From Rhynchonema sp. JSB1_4 (lineage: Eukaryota > Nematoda > Chromadorea > Monhysterida > Xyalidae), in contig JASAMV010000221.1 of NCBI GenBank assembly GCA_030248065.1, forward strand, positions 1 to 64,000: a stretch of DNA of 64,000 nucleotides, given 5' to 3'. Made by a program: the position numbers and the translations under genes. The notes under the pieces are model-generated. The model saw only the letters and a list, made by a program, of their open reading frames with translations. It had not been told where the DNA came from and did not search any database. This document shows positions 46,701 through 59,900 of the stretch, in pieces. The stretch's first letter is position 1. Each line of letters begins with the position of its first letter.

Positions 46701-49700
46701 GTATGTGCAATTTACACCTGGATTTTTTTCAGTTTTTGGCCAAATAACAAAATTCTAGGTAGAGTGAAAAATTTGAACAAAACACTGCGTTGGTTGTCTG
46801 AAACTTGTGTGTTGTTTCGTTACTTAATGGGAATTTATTGTGCAGTTTTTTGAAAGTGCATTCTTGCTGTTACTGCAGGTTTGGAGCCGATGTATATTGG
46901 CAAATACACCAACTTTATCAATATTGGAGAGCGATGCAATGTGGCGGGCAGCAGAAAGTTTGCGAATTTGATAAAAGCGAATAAATATGAGGTTGGCTGT
47001 ATTTCAATGTTTGTTTCGGTTTTCCGAAACGAAGCATTGGCTTGAAGTTGCGCAGGGAGGTCGTTCAGGATCAGCATTGACCGTTCCCATGTTTTGTTCT
47101 CTGTTTTTTTGGCCGAAACCAAGCCATCAAGGCAATTGATTCGAAATCCAACTTCGTTGGACAGCGCCCAAAAAACACAACTTAAAAATTCGTCAGCTCA
47201 ACTGTAATTCTTTTTGCACATGAGTTTGTTGGTAGCTCGAGTCAATACAGTACAATATGTCAAAGCTAGTCGTACGTTCTGGCCTTCATTCTGATTTTCA
47301 TTTTATTATTTGAACACAGCCACTTTTTTCTTTCAGGAAGCTATCAATATCGCCCGATCCCAGGTGGAGAATGGGGCACAAATTCTGGACGTGAACATGG
47401 ACGAAGGTCTGGTCCTTATTTGGTGTTGTTTTGTTGGGTTTACGTATTATACACTATACACGTATAGGTAACCACACATAGTGACTGCGAAGTAAATGCA
47501 AACCAAATTGCAGGTCTGTTGAATGGGCCACAAGCGATCACACACTTCCTGCGTCTCGTCTCGTCGGAGCCCGACATCGCCAAAGTGCCCGTTTGCATCG
47601 ATTCCAGCGATTTTGCTGTGCTCGAAGCCGGACTGCAGTCGTGTCAAGTGAGTGATATTGATTGATTGGCTGACTTTGGATTAATTCCTATAATTGCGTT
47701 TTTTTGTTTATTCATCACGTGAGCAGACTTTTGGTTTGCTGCCCGAACCATTCTCAAATGGTTTGGTTGTGCATGTGCATTGCGATGGCCAATACTTCCT
47801 TTCTATTTCAGGGCAAGTCTGTGGTGAACTCAATTTCGCTAAAAGAAGGCGAGGCTGACTTTCTGCGCAAAGCCAAACTCATCAAGCGATACGGCGCTGC
47901 CGTTGTGGTGATGGCATTCGATGAAAATGGACAGGTGTTTATTTAACTTGTTTGGCAGATTTTGCCAACTTAGTTCGTCTTATGGCTGGATTGGCAGACA
48001 TGTACGTACATGTATGAAAGAATGTCCTGTGTGATCTGCATCTGGTGAGCCTTTCGATGAGCATTGCCGAAATATTTACTGACGGTTCACTTGATCCACT
48101 CAATAAGCGGCCTTCAATCTGTGCAAAATTGTATTCGCGTGCATTCCAATTTCAAAAAATATTTTTGTCTGTTTTTATCAGGCAACGGAAATAGATGACA
48201 AGGTCGCCATTTGTCGGCGTTCGTACAATCTGCTGGTGGACGAGGCCGGCTTCAGCGCGCAAGACATCATTTTCGATCCGAACATTCTCACGATCGCCAC
48301 CGGAATGGAGGAGCACAACGAATACGCCATCAACTTCATTGAAGCAACTCGAATAATCAAGGTTTTTTGGCTCATAGTTTGTTTTTCCACATTGTAGGTG
48401 TGGCGTGAAATCTGGTGTTTTACGTGTGATGACTAACTTTATTAGAACAGCTGGTATTGATAGTAACCGTCGCTGTCGGGTGCTCTCTCTGGGGGCTGCC
48501 TTGTTGCGTGTGTGTTGTTGCTCCTTTCGCTGTTGGAGAGAACTTTGTGCGTTCGCTCGTTCGGAGAGAATTGGCGAACATTGGCTCGGTCGTTTTCCAG
48601 CCTGAACACATCTGGAGCATGTTTCGACTCGTTGTCTCGTCAAAAATTTCAAATGTGAGGTCTGAATATGGTCTGTATTGCCATTGTTCTGCCAACCTGT
48701 CACTATCAGCGCTGCTCTCATATTGGTGCTTCTCACGCACCGCAAAAGCAAAAAATTCTTTAGTTACTTCGACGGTTGTGGCACGCTTCAACATTGTTGT
48801 TGATGATGGCTGTTAGCGCAGTAACTCTCTACAAATTAAGGGGATATAACTTTGGGTTCCTTGGTTCATGAGAACTGGCGAACGAAAATATCCACATTTT
48901 TGTCCATAACATTTTCATATGATTTTTTTTCAAAAAACCAAGCTGATTGAAAGTTGTTCGCTGATATTTTGCCATCCAGCGAACCCAAAAAGAAGAGCAA
49001 TAAACCAAACAACGTTTATTGGGCTCAACCAATATCGCGTCCGAATGCGGTCGGCTAAAACGTGAACTTTGGCTCTTTTATAGCACGCGCAAAACATCAG
49101 AATTTCACAGACTCAAAACAGGCGGTTCAAGTTAACAACTTTGTGCAAACGAAAACAGCCTCGCCATAGTTGCAGCTTTGTTTTTTTATCAACACGATGG
49201 ATTTTCAACAGCATACGTTAGAGGCTTTGTTCGCTGTTCGCTTTGCTCATAAAAACCTGCACAAACCACCTACAATAACCAGAAATTCAGCCCTTTCTCT
49301 GTGGTTTGGCGGGCGTGTTGACCGAGGACGTAGCAGTCGTTGCTCCCATCAATTTCGAGCTGTCGTATGACATTATCTTTTTTGGCTCGTAGATTCAATT
49401 AGAGTGGGCGAACGTGAATGGAATAAGTGCTCAATTTGATTGTAAACACCCAAAATGTAAGCTTTCGAAATGACTTGTGCATCTATCGAAAGCAAGCTGC
49501 AGTGCGCAACAAAGCTTTATTGTGTGATTCTTTTATGTGGAATTGGGAATGTGAAATCACTCATAGCTTTCAGAATTGCACCCGTCAAAAACTACTAATA
49601 CTTATTTTTGCAGAAAACACTGCCGGGTTGTCGTGTGTCGGGCGGCGTGAGCAATCTGTCGTTCTCATTCCGCGGCATGGAACGGCTACGAGAGGCGATG

Positions 49701-52700
49701 CATTCCGCATTCTTGTATCACGCCATAAAGGCGCGTGTGTACTTGTTTTTGTTTTTTTCATTGAACATAAAAATACATATATATACAAATAATGCTTGAT
49801 TTTCAGGCCGGACTCGACATGGGCATTGTGAATGCAGGTGCACTGCCGTTGTACACCGAGCTCAATGCCGACCTGCTGTTGTTGTGTGAAGACCTGATAT
49901 TCAATCGGCGACCGGATGCCACCGAACGAATGTTGGCCTATGCGCAGGTGATCGGCAGAAAAATATTCAGAAGTCTTTTCAGTTGCGTCGATCGCAATTC
50001 GAGGCATGAAAAGCTATAGAATATTGAACACTTCAAAACGAAAAAATTGTCGTGTCCAATAATTGGAATTGGACTCCAATTTTCAGAGCATGAAGAAAGA
50101 CGGCGGGAAGAAACAGGAGGAGGATCTGGTGTGGCGCGGTTGGTCGGTCGAGGAACGCTTGAAGCACGCGTTAGTGAAAGGTTGGCGGTTGGCTTGGTTA
50201 CTTTATTCGGTTCTGCTTGTAAAAGACATCTGTTTGTTTTCTCATTTCTTATGCGACATTTGTGTCATTTACAACACACAGGTATTGACGCGTACGTTGT
50301 TGCCGATACTGAAGAAGCCCGGAGTAACATCGAGCTGTATCCGAGACCGCTCAATGTTATTGAGGGACCGCTTATGGCCGTTGGTGTTTGCTGCCATTTT
50401 TTCCTTTTTCAATTGCCACATTTTCCAACACATTAACCAGGGAATGTCAGTGGTGGGCGAATTATTCGGTGCGGGCAAGATGTTCCTGCCGCAAGTAATC
50501 AAATCGGCTCGCGTCATGAAAAAAGCTGTGGCATATCTGGTGCCGTTCATGGAGGAAGAGAGGCAAGCAAGAATGAAGAAGAGAAAATTGGAGGGAAAGG
50601 CGGACGAGGAGGAGAGTGTGAGTTGCCGTTGATTTTGTGATCTTTTGGTTTTGCTCATGATTTTTGGGCCAACCGCATTACGCGTTTTCGCCGGTCTTCC
50701 AGAAACAGGCGAACCCAAAAAGAGGTGCTAGACGCTATAAACTAAACGATTGTGGTCTGCGCCTGTTGTGAATACAACGTGGCGTTGAAGCATCGGCTGC
50801 CGGACTGTCAACTTTTTGAACCGACCGCGTGCAGCAAGCTTGCCTAATTTCACATTTTTCTCACCAGATTTTCCAATGCGAGAGAGGTCTGTCTGATTCA
50901 CCACAGAGGAAATTGCAGAAAAAAATGTATTATACACACACTTATTAGACGTGGTCGGTCCAAACATTGGACAGTCATGATTCAATGAAGATTCTTGCTC
51001 GTTTGTTTTATGACGCCGTTACCTCGTTTTGTCACCTGATGCTTCAACGCTCCTTCATATTCACAACACGTGCGAACAGAGCCGTTTATTTGATTGGTTG
51101 GTTGCCAAGCGAGCGGAAGTCGTCTCATTGTTGACTCGTTCGTTCATTGCGACGAACATCTCTTTTTGCTTCGTCTGTTTTCGGATAACGGACGAATAAA
51201 TGAAATGGGCATATTGGTATCAAAAAAAGGCATCTTGGGTCGAAGAACCTTTTACGTTCACGTTGGCATGTTGGGTCGAATCCGGTGCGCAACGGTGTGT
51301 GTGATCAGTGAAGTGTGTGGGCAACTGGTTTTAAATGCGGTTTATTTTTCGAAAGCAATGCATAGAAGATACATGTTGCAGTCGCCATACCAAGGCACGG
51401 TTGTGTTGGCGACGGTGAAGGGCGACGTGCATGACATTGGCAAGAACATTGTCGGCGTGGTGTTGGGATGCAACAACTTCAAAGTGATTGACCTCGGTGT
51501 GATGACACCCTGTGAGACCATACTTGAAACAGCGGCCGCTGAGAAAGCTGGTTGGTTTGGGCAACCGCCATGTGGCGCATTGGTTTATTTCATGCTACGA
51601 TTATTTCAAATATGTCATGGTAGAATTACTTGTATCATTCATCCCTGTACTTGCTGGAAATTCCGACTAGGACATCTTTTTTCAAATTTGCATGCATTCC
51701 TCATCTCTGACGTCAAGACAAAATTCCGAGATTGAACCCATTTTCACAATGCAATACGACTACAATCAATAAGCAACCAATCAACAATTTTTGAAACCAA
51801 ATTTAGTAGCCTTTTGGGGGCTAATTTTTTTTGAAACGCTAGTAAATATTCAAATTTAGTAGAAGAAAGCTACTAAATTTTTCACTTCTCCAGCTTTTTG
51901 CTGCATCCTATCTTGACATGATAAACCCTGTTTGAGATATGATCGGTCTGTCTGGTCTAATCACTCCGTCACTGGATGAAATGGTGCACGTCGCCAGGGA
52001 GATGCAACGTCGACATCTGACTGTGCCGTTGTTGATTGGCGGTGCCACAACGTCAAAGTTGGTGTTATTTGGTGTTTCGGGCAATTGTATCTTTTATTTG
52101 TTGCACTATCCGAGCATCGAATATAATATTCTTTATGTATTTTTTATTTATCTTTTTTGTATGTTGTATGTTTCGATATCTCCACTTATCGCAGCAACCA
52201 AAACTAGCTGCTAGTGGACTGGTGTCTTGTGGACGTGCTTTGCACAAAAGATGATGCCAGATTTTTGTGGGCACGCATTACGTTAGATTGCAGTTTCGGC
52301 CCATGATGCCCGGCTGCAGTGGCGCCCTGGGCCTTGTCAATGACAAAAGGGGCACGGTGCACCGCCATAAACCGAAAATGCTCGCACAGACTTAAACGCA
52401 ATGCTTGCCCACAAAGCTAAACCGCGATGTCCACATTACACTCGCATCAAAACAGATCTATGGGGACCGCTATGTTTCACTCAACCCACAAAATTGGGCT
52501 GGAGCATTTTCGGTTTATGGCTGTGCACGTGTACGATGTCGTTTTTGTCATTGACAGGGTTCTGGGCGCCATTTCAGTCTATGGGCCGAAACTGCACCGA
52601 CAGATCCAACGCGATAGGGACCTGTGAGGCTACATCGTATTTTAGCTGCAGTATTTTCTGTTTTTTTGCCAGTCGTTACAGGAGCGAAATTGAACGGCTC

Positions 52701-55700
52701 AAATTTCATGGTTCATTTGTGATTCTCCATTGGTCTCCATTGGTCTCTCCATCTCCATTTGTCATTCTCCATTTTTTACGAAGTTTACTTGATCTTTCCA
52801 GAACGCATACGGCCGTCAAAATTGCTCCGTGTTACGACCAACCAGCAGTTCACGTGCTGGACGCATCGAAAAGTGTCGTTGTTGTTAGTTTATTTTTGTT
52901 CGTTGTGTTTCTGTCTCGATTTAGTATCGAAATTTTTTCGTTTTTTCAGTGCTCATCGCTTTTGGATGAAAAAATTCGGCAGTCATTTGTTGATGAGACG
53001 AAAGAAGAATACCAGATAGTGAGGGCTGAACATTATGACTCGTTGAAGGTGAACGTCTCACGATTTTATTTCTTTTTGTGAATTACTGGTAAATTTATAT
53101 TCATGGTTATTTTAGGATCGTCGATTTATGTCACTTGACGCAGCTCGGAAACGAGCGCTCACCCTTGACTGGACACACTATGAAGCGGGTTGGTTTGGTG
53201 GCTGATGTTTCACTCGGTAATTGGATATTGTCATCCGTTTGCTCCATCCATTTTTTCGCGCATAATGCAATCAACAACAAAAATAGAAATAAGTTAAAAA
53301 AACCGCAGTGCTGACAAACGGTTGGGAGGAGAAGGCAAAACTTGAGGTCGTGGTGACCCGAGTCCGAGAGCGATATTCATTTGAGAATGTGCTAAGAAAT
53401 TAGATAGGTCATGCTTTCAGAACAAGTGCGTTCCTGTTTCTTTCGAGCATGGCACGTTCCTGGTTGCTCAATCGGTTCATGCGTTGTCAAAAACATAACT
53501 TCAATCAAGATAGCAATATACAAATAACAAAGTGCGAATAATATTCCATCGCAGTGCGTCCATCGTTCCTCGGTGTGCGCAACTACCTGGATTACGATCT
53601 GTCTTCCCTGATTCCCTACATTGATTGGCGACCGTTCTTCGACATCTGGCAGTTGCGCGGCAAATACCCGAATCGGGCGTTCCCGAGATTGTTCAATGAC
53701 AAGGATGTTGGTTAGTTTGGGCGGTTTTTTTGGAAACTACTAACGGTGAAAACGGTGTCAAACACGGCGATTGGTCGTCGGGTGGTGTTGTCTTCAGCTC
53801 GTGAGGTTTTACATGAGAGAAATGTCGATGATTGGTCTGTTGGCAACAACTTTCGTGGTCGAATTTAGTGGCGACACCAACTCTCGAAATGTCGTTAACG
53901 AAGAAAATCACGCGACCGGTCCGAACCGATTGCTGGGTTCAGCCAATTAGCAGGCCATGAAACATCGCAACACAAAACGACGTTATTGTTCACACAGGCC
54001 AAGAAGCGCAACGCGTGTACGCTGATGCACAACGCTGGTTGAAACGTGTGTGCAGTGGTGATGCGAAGTTGGGTGCACTCACTGCATCCGCGTCATTGGC
54101 ATTCTATCCCGCTGCATCTGATGGTGATGATATTTTGGTCTACGATCCGGCCATGGCTGATCAACAGTATTGGAAACAGGTGGGAACGGTTTCCTCTTGT
54201 TTTTTTAGCTCATTGCGGAATGTTTAAAGTCGGTTTTCATTGTGTTTTGTGGGAACACCGTGCTTGATGTGCACACAAATCATCAACTGGCCTGTGAACA
54301 TGTTTCGTTGGTTTTATACATCAGATTGAGTTTCAGTGGCGAACGAGTCGTTCAAAGTTTCTGAAATGACTCACAGGAAACAATCAACCAAATTCGAAGC
54401 AGAATATCAGCTAAAACGAACTCTTATCGGTATTAGAAACACAGATACCTTTTCGAATCCCGCGTCGATTCCAGTGAATACCCAGGTAGTCCTTGTGCCA
54501 CTATGCCACTGCCCTCTTATCGGTCAGGATCCAATGGCGCGTCTGTACGGTCTGCGTCAACAGGCGGACAGAGAACGAGGTGACGCGTGTTTGTGCATGA
54601 GTGACTTTGTGGCACCTCGATCCGCTGGCAAGCCCGACTATGTTGGATTGTACGCCGTCACGGCTGGATTGGGATGTGATGAGTATTGTGAATAGTGAGT
54701 GTGTTGGATGATTTTTCACGGTAGATCCTCAGGTATCGTTGGAAGTGCTGTTGTTTTTCGTGAATTACTCAGCCAGCGAGCGGCGTCGTGGTGTCAAATT
54801 TGGTGATCGGCCCTTATCTACCCTCGCCATGCAATTTGTGTGAGCTGAGAACTTTTCGGGTTAGAGCTCTGATTTCGAGGAGCGTGTCAGTTGTGTGAGA
54901 ACAAGTGTCACTTTGATCGTTCAGTTGTCTCGAAGATTACATAACAATCCGATTCAATTACCCAAATCCATCGAATAAATAAAGGCCCATCAGTATTTCA
55001 GTCTAGAGTCGGCACATCAAGACGACTACAGCAGTATAATGGTGAAGGCACTGGCAGATCGGTTGGCCGAGGCATTCGCTGAACAACTGCACGCTCGCAT
55101 CAGGACCGAGCTGTGGGCATACGCGCCTGACGAAAAAATGGATGTCGATGCGTTGCACAAAGTGCAGTACAAGGTTGGTTGGTGATGGCGTTGGATTTTG
55201 TTGCAGACGATCAGCTGTTGATCGCAAGTCTGTCATACGGAGCCTTGATGCATGTGATTGTTGAAACATCAGTATTGATCTGTTTGGTTGATTTGTATGT
55301 TTTGGCGCTGTTGGTAATAGTTGCCTTAAAATTTAATTGTCAGTGAGGAGGAACAAGGTTCTAGTAGTCATTCTCGTGCAATATATCACCATCATGAGCT
55401 CGGTGAAAGAGACACCTTCACGCAACTTGATGTCAATCACGCCGTGAATTTCTGGGTGCTAGTAAGAAGACACAGAGTCCCTCTCAAAGTTATTGTTTCA
55501 TCTTAGCAGTGAGTTTCTGTGCATTGCTGAGCAAAACACACGTCATTAAAAAGGCTGGATGCAAATTTTATTCCCGACTCCCACAATTTCGACTGATCAC
55601 ACGGCCATTTGAAGGGCATCCGCCCAGCGCCCGGCTATCCCACGCAGCCCGACCACACCGAGAAGGCCACATTCTGGCAACTGTTGTCGGCCGACAAATG

Positions 55701-56227
55701 TGGCATCGAGCTGACAGAGTCGTTGATGATGCGACCGGCAGCCAGTGTGTCTGCGTTGGTCATTGCACATCCGCAGGCTAAGTATTTCTCCGTTGGGAAA
55801 CTCGCAAGGGATCAGGTGCGCGGAGAGTGTGATTTTGCTTTGTGAGCGTCAAAGATAGAATATAGTCCTTGTGTTTTTTCGCGAAATTTAGGTGCCATTG
55901 CACTAACTCTGAAAATCCGGCGCCTAGAATTTTGAAAACTCGCTGTCAGTGGCACATGAGTTTGTTGTTTTGTTTGGTGTGGCTTTGGCCTCAATTCTCT
56001 TTCCAGAAAGCTTTTTGGTGGCGTATTTGAGCGCTATGTAACATCGTGAGCTCTTCCCACTGGAGACGTGCGTTGCCGCGTCAGATGATAATTGATGCGC
56101 ATCCAAGAAATAACCGTTTTATCTATAATTGCAGATTGCTGATTACTCGAAACGCAAGGGTCAACCGATTGCAATCACTGAGAAATGGCTGAGTTCAAAT
56201 TTGGGTTATGATCCGCTCGAAGAATAG
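41077..56227 (+). CDS. MTR: Cobalamin-dependent methionine synthase
   Basis: Transfers a methyl group from methyltetrahydrofolate via methylcobalamin to homocysteine; cytosolic, one-carbon metabolism. Coding exons: 41077-41286, 42012-42171, 42416-42508, 42759-42865, 43228-43382, 46238-46400, 46495-46642, 46879-46991, 47337-47406, 47514-47647, 47812-47934, 48182-48361, 49614-49730, 49807-49947, 50087-50180, 50282-50379, 50441-50617, 51382-51550, 51937-52057, 52802-52883, 52950-53048, 53116-53188, 53555-53710, 53998-54179, 54528-54682, 55002-55173, 55615-55815, 56135-56227. Phases agree throughout: 1261 codons plus TAG, very near the vertebrate length. Exons 1-7 are the homocysteine module with zinc Cys in GLNCALG and GGCCGSTP. 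Exons 8-14 are the folate module ([15 protein letters not shown]). Exons 15-17 are the cap. Exons 18-20 bind B12, with the cobalt-ligand His at 51430-51432 in DVHDIGKN. Exons 21-28 are the reactivation domain ([12 protein letters not shown]). No break is seen; the start is the first ATG, and one four codons later is possible. Confidence 0.97.
41460..41830. repeat. AAGAAAGCTAGCTAG short repeats in methionine synthase intron 1
   Basis: CAAGAAAGCTAGCTAG or a close variant occurs at about 41472, 41504, 41723 and 41764, each near short G runs (GGGGGGTA). Similar in style to the 39.6-41.0 kb block. Confidence 0.6.
43552..43790. repeat. Homopolymer-dominated G/C tract in intron 5
   Basis: A run of about 18 G is followed by C, then T and C runs up to about 30 bases with few other bases. 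Translations give only Pro/Ser/Leu-rich noise. It may be real low-complexity DNA, but its form (homopolymers replacing words that are mixed elsewhere) also fits poor base calling or assembly. Confidence 0.7.
44452..45148. repeat. Direct repeat pair in methionine synthase intron 5
   Basis: Units of about 145 bases at 44452-44600 and 45003-45148 share CCAGTGCACGCG, GTGATGCTTCAGT and AATCAGTACTAAATTCGTAC followed by TGACGATGACCTG. Identity looks above 75 percent by eye. Each unit holds one TGATGCTTCA variant of the dispersed 10-base word. Confidence 0.75.
52291..52594. mobile_element. 304-bp foldback element in methionine synthase intron 19
   Basis: The left arm CAGTTTCGGCCCATGATGCC .. GCATAAACC-type words mirror the right arm GAGCATTTTCGGTTTATGG .. 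TATGGGCCGAAACTG. TTGTCAATGACAAAA mirrors TTTTTGTCATTGACA. A lone ATGGGCCGAAACTGCACC also occurs near 10336, so the family is dispersed. Confidence 0.75.
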
Positions 56228-56939
56228 ATCATTTTTATTGAGATTTGCGCTTTCCGCACTTTTCAAGTCGGAATTGTTTCAGGACAAAACAATTTTGTGC
56301 AAAAATAGTCGTTTTTTATTTTATTTGCTGACAAGTCTGCACCATGTCATTTTTCTTACTGCTTTGTGAGATCTTCACGGTAATTTTGGGCGTTGTTCGC
56401 TTCAACTATACCCTTTCCAGCTGTTTTTTTTCAGGCTTCATGATCCTAGACGTGCCTTAAATTTGTTTTAACGTCTGGTCTAGGAGTAATTGTTGAGTTA
56501 AACTTGCCATATTTGTTTCATTTGCTGAGCTTGTTCATATCATTTTTGGGCTCAATTATTTCAATTGCTGTGTTTTAGCGCTACAGTATTATGGATATCA
56601 CTTTGAAGTGCCGTATTATTACTGACACGATCAAAATGTTCAGGCATTACTTTTACTCGTTCTATATTGTGATATAAACATCTTTATATGCGTGTTCATA
56701 TTTCGCATTGGTTATATTGCACCTCGATGTTTTACTAGGATTCCAGATAAAAGTAAGAACATTATTGTCGAAGGATATTTGTTTTGCTCTGGGTTCTGAT
56801 CCCTGTTAATGAAATGAACTTCATCATATCTGAATTATTTGCAATTTTATATCGAAAAGGCTTGCAACTTGTGTTGACCAAATTTAGAAATAATAGAATT
56901 GGCAAGGTTCCACCAATTTCAGCCGAACATTAGCTGACT

Positions 56940-59900
56940 ATGGAAGCAGACGTGTATATGCGTATAGCTGATGCATTGGATGCACGTGAACGGACGAGTG
57001 ACCTGCCAGTGTCGTATCCACTTGGTATTGATTCGATTGTTTGGTACGTTCTTTTGGGATTTTTTTGATCTGGATAGTTGTCGGATTGGCCACGTATTTT
57101 GAACTTTGATTATTGCAAGATACATGGACAGTCAGAATTGCAACCAGCGTGAGACGGTTGTTTATTTCTAGAAGTCCGGATCATCGCCATGACACGCGAT
57201 GTAGCACAAGTTTGGCTTGCGCTGTCCATTGAGCCCAAAATCCGAGTTTATCCCACGCAGGTCCGTCTGGGACTACATCGTCGGCCCACAACTGCAATTC
57301 TCGTGGCGTATCCTTGATGATGTTTCACACGCCACCGAGCATCCATACAGGGACGCGTCGTTTGAGGTTGAGTCAACAGGCAGCAGTGTCACACAATCAT
57401 TGGATGATATTGATCATCCGTTTAGACGCGCTGCTGATGTCCAGGTTGGGGGCGTTGCTTTTATGTGGGTTGTAAAACATAGATGGATTCGAATCTGAAA
57501 AAGTTAACATCGCTCAGTCCACACTCCTGAATGGAACTTAGTGGTTTGAGTTGGCTGCGTTTGTATAAAGTACCAATTCGGTTCGGCTGTGCAATGCAAG
57601 TGCATACAGCTGTGTTTGATTCCAGGTGCATCATTGCTCCAAATGTGGTTTACCTGTGTGCGAATGTGACACAGATCGTGATCAGGTTTGACCAGTTTAT
57701 AACTCTAGTTTTTTGCTTTGTTGTTTGTTGATTTCAAAGGTGTCCAACCGAACTGTCAACGTTAGCGATGTTGCCTGACATATGCTGGGTGTTACATTTT
57801 ACGCCGCTGGGGGGGTGCGGTGCGTGAGGGATTAAAAGCTGGTCGATATGGCTAACATGCAAATGGAATGAGCGAAACATTTTCCGTTTGAGCAAGGATG
57901 ATAACAGTTCTTACTTTGCCAGAAATACCCCCCATTTCCAGCTCCCAAGTCCATTAATGACAGACAGTCAAAACACCACGTCCACCATGCAACAGTCAAC
58001 TAGTGATCACACTACCATATCGACCTACAGTGAACCCGGAGAACTGGAACAGATTGATGAGGTTTACGTGATGTTTCACACGCTAAATTTGGGAGATTTG
58101 GAGTCCAGTTCATAACTGATCGAATAAAACCAATTGATGATTTTATTTTTTGTTGTGTGCGTGGTATGATATACCTTGGGCCGACTTGGTGATGCCTACT
58201 CGCCCTGATCGTCTTTGTTGTGTCAATTTTTTTAGTTTAGTGAATTTCTATACTTACTGGTGCCGATAGTTTTGACTAACATTAGCTTTGTTCTCTAACG
58301 TCTATTTTTGATCCCGCTCTCGCATCAACTCCTGGTTCAGTATTTCATTGTTGATTCACCTTCAGATCGATCCTACCCCAAGCACGTCCACCGACCAATG
58401 CATTGTTGTTGAAACATCAGCAGCAGAGTGCCCGCTGAATGACCCAACATTGGACTCACTTGACACGCCAACAGCTGCATCAGGACTGCAATCAGCCATG
58501 AAACATCTACACGTTGAGGGCAGTGATGGTAGTAGTGTGCAACCGGCTTCGGTGACATCGAGAACCGAAACAGCAGTCGCCGCGGTGATAGGATCACAGG
58601 TAGACATTTTTTACGCCAGGTTCTGTTCAAGTGGGGATGTGTCATTGGATTCGCTGGTTGGTTAATGACGCATAAAAACAATACGGGTGCACTGAGGGAT
58701 AAAAGCAGGTGGGAACGTTACGGAAATAACAAAACCACAGCAAACAGAAGCTATAAAACGCGCCAAGGAGAGAGATCACAGACATCAGGACAGATCACAG
58801 GACATGTTAGCAGGAAACTGAAAATTTTGCGTCAAACGCTAAAGGGTGCATCAATCCGTATTGTCAACAGTCCAGAAGCCTCAAAACGCTCTCGACATTA
58901 CAGGACTCAGCATCGGCCACGACGACATTGATAAGTGATGAACAATACGCGGCCACGCATGCACTGAGTGGACAGTTGTACAGGTGCGATCCTCTTGGGA
59001 AGTTTTTTGAATATTCAAAAAATGAGGCGGACTCTTCAAATTACAATATTCGACTGGGTTGTTAGCTGTGTTCATGGCTTGCGCTTGTGTGTTGTGAAAC
59101 TCGGATGTTGCGAGAAGATTATTTTTGCTAACTGAGGTTGATATATGCAACATATACAAACCATTTCTTTGTTTTCGAATGTGAATATTTCGGGTTTTGT
59201 ATCCGATCAAAATACTTGTTTAATTCCCGTATCTGCAGCGCGCACCAACCGTCGAGCGACAGTCTAGTCGACTGCAAGCTGCTGCGCGTGTCACAGCGTG
59301 CCCTGTTTATCTGCACGTTCATATTCAGTGGCAGACATCGAGACAGTATACGTGCCTGGCAGGCGGTGTCGCTGCTGATGAACGATGCCAGAATGAAATG
59401 GTGCGTTTGATTGTTAATTTTAGTACGCTTTCTGGTCGGTCTGGTGATGTTTACAGTCGACTGAAGCTGGATTGTTATCTGCTTGAATTGCTCAACAGGC
59501 ATACAGTTTGGCACATATACAGTATATTCGCCGCCATCGAAATGTGCGAATTTACAATTTGGAAGAAATGCATGAGTAATAAATGTATTATGCCAGGTTC
59601 ATGCAACGTCAGCAGTGGTGTGTGGCGTACATGAAACAAGTGGTGCCTCAAATCAAGGCTGCCTTATTGACTGTGAGTGTGTTTGTTCCGACACATGTTG
59701 TGCAACGTCTTGGTTTATTTTTTTTTTCAAAATGTATTCCAGGAAACCGTCGATGAAGTGCTATGTCGCATGACAAGCGAATGGGCCCAGTGGCTGACAT
59801 TGTTGTGCAGATTCGAACGGTATTCACTGCCGGCTAATGTGACCGTTAAGGTATACATAATGTGATGTTTCGTTTGTTGTGTGTGCCGTGCCTTGAGATC

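Larger units (their letters stand above)
11338..58419. promoter_or_regulatory. 22 exact copies of TGATGTTTCA/TGAAACATCA (possible piRNA-type upstream motif)
   Basis: Exact copies in TGATGTTTCA orientation start at 11338, 13224, 18434, 24766, 26995, 28019, 31881, 34857, 44605, 53203, 57318 and 58069. Exact copies of the complement start at 12187, 13264, 15075, 18862, 20086, 27102, 33095, 42950, 55262 and 58410. One-mismatch copies include 22057, 23209, 23249, 24701, 27969, 33565, 45723, 51037, 53958, 58499 and 59863. Most lie in introns or spacers, often within 30 bases of a splice site. The 11338 and 12187 copies are the two arms of one foldback. None occurs in 1-11 kb or 60-64 kb. GTTTCA is the core of the C. 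elegans 21U-RNA upstream motif (CTGTTTCA); the regulatory role here is inference. Confidence 0.5.

Noticed and set aside
48152..48751. 199-codon minus-strand open frame
   Set aside because: It is antisense to methionine synthase exon 12 and intron 12; the sense strand has the conserved coding signal.
57318..57327. Exact word within an apparently open frame of the unknown gene
   Set aside because: Kept in the count, but not used as evidence for intron placement, because the exon structure there is unclear.
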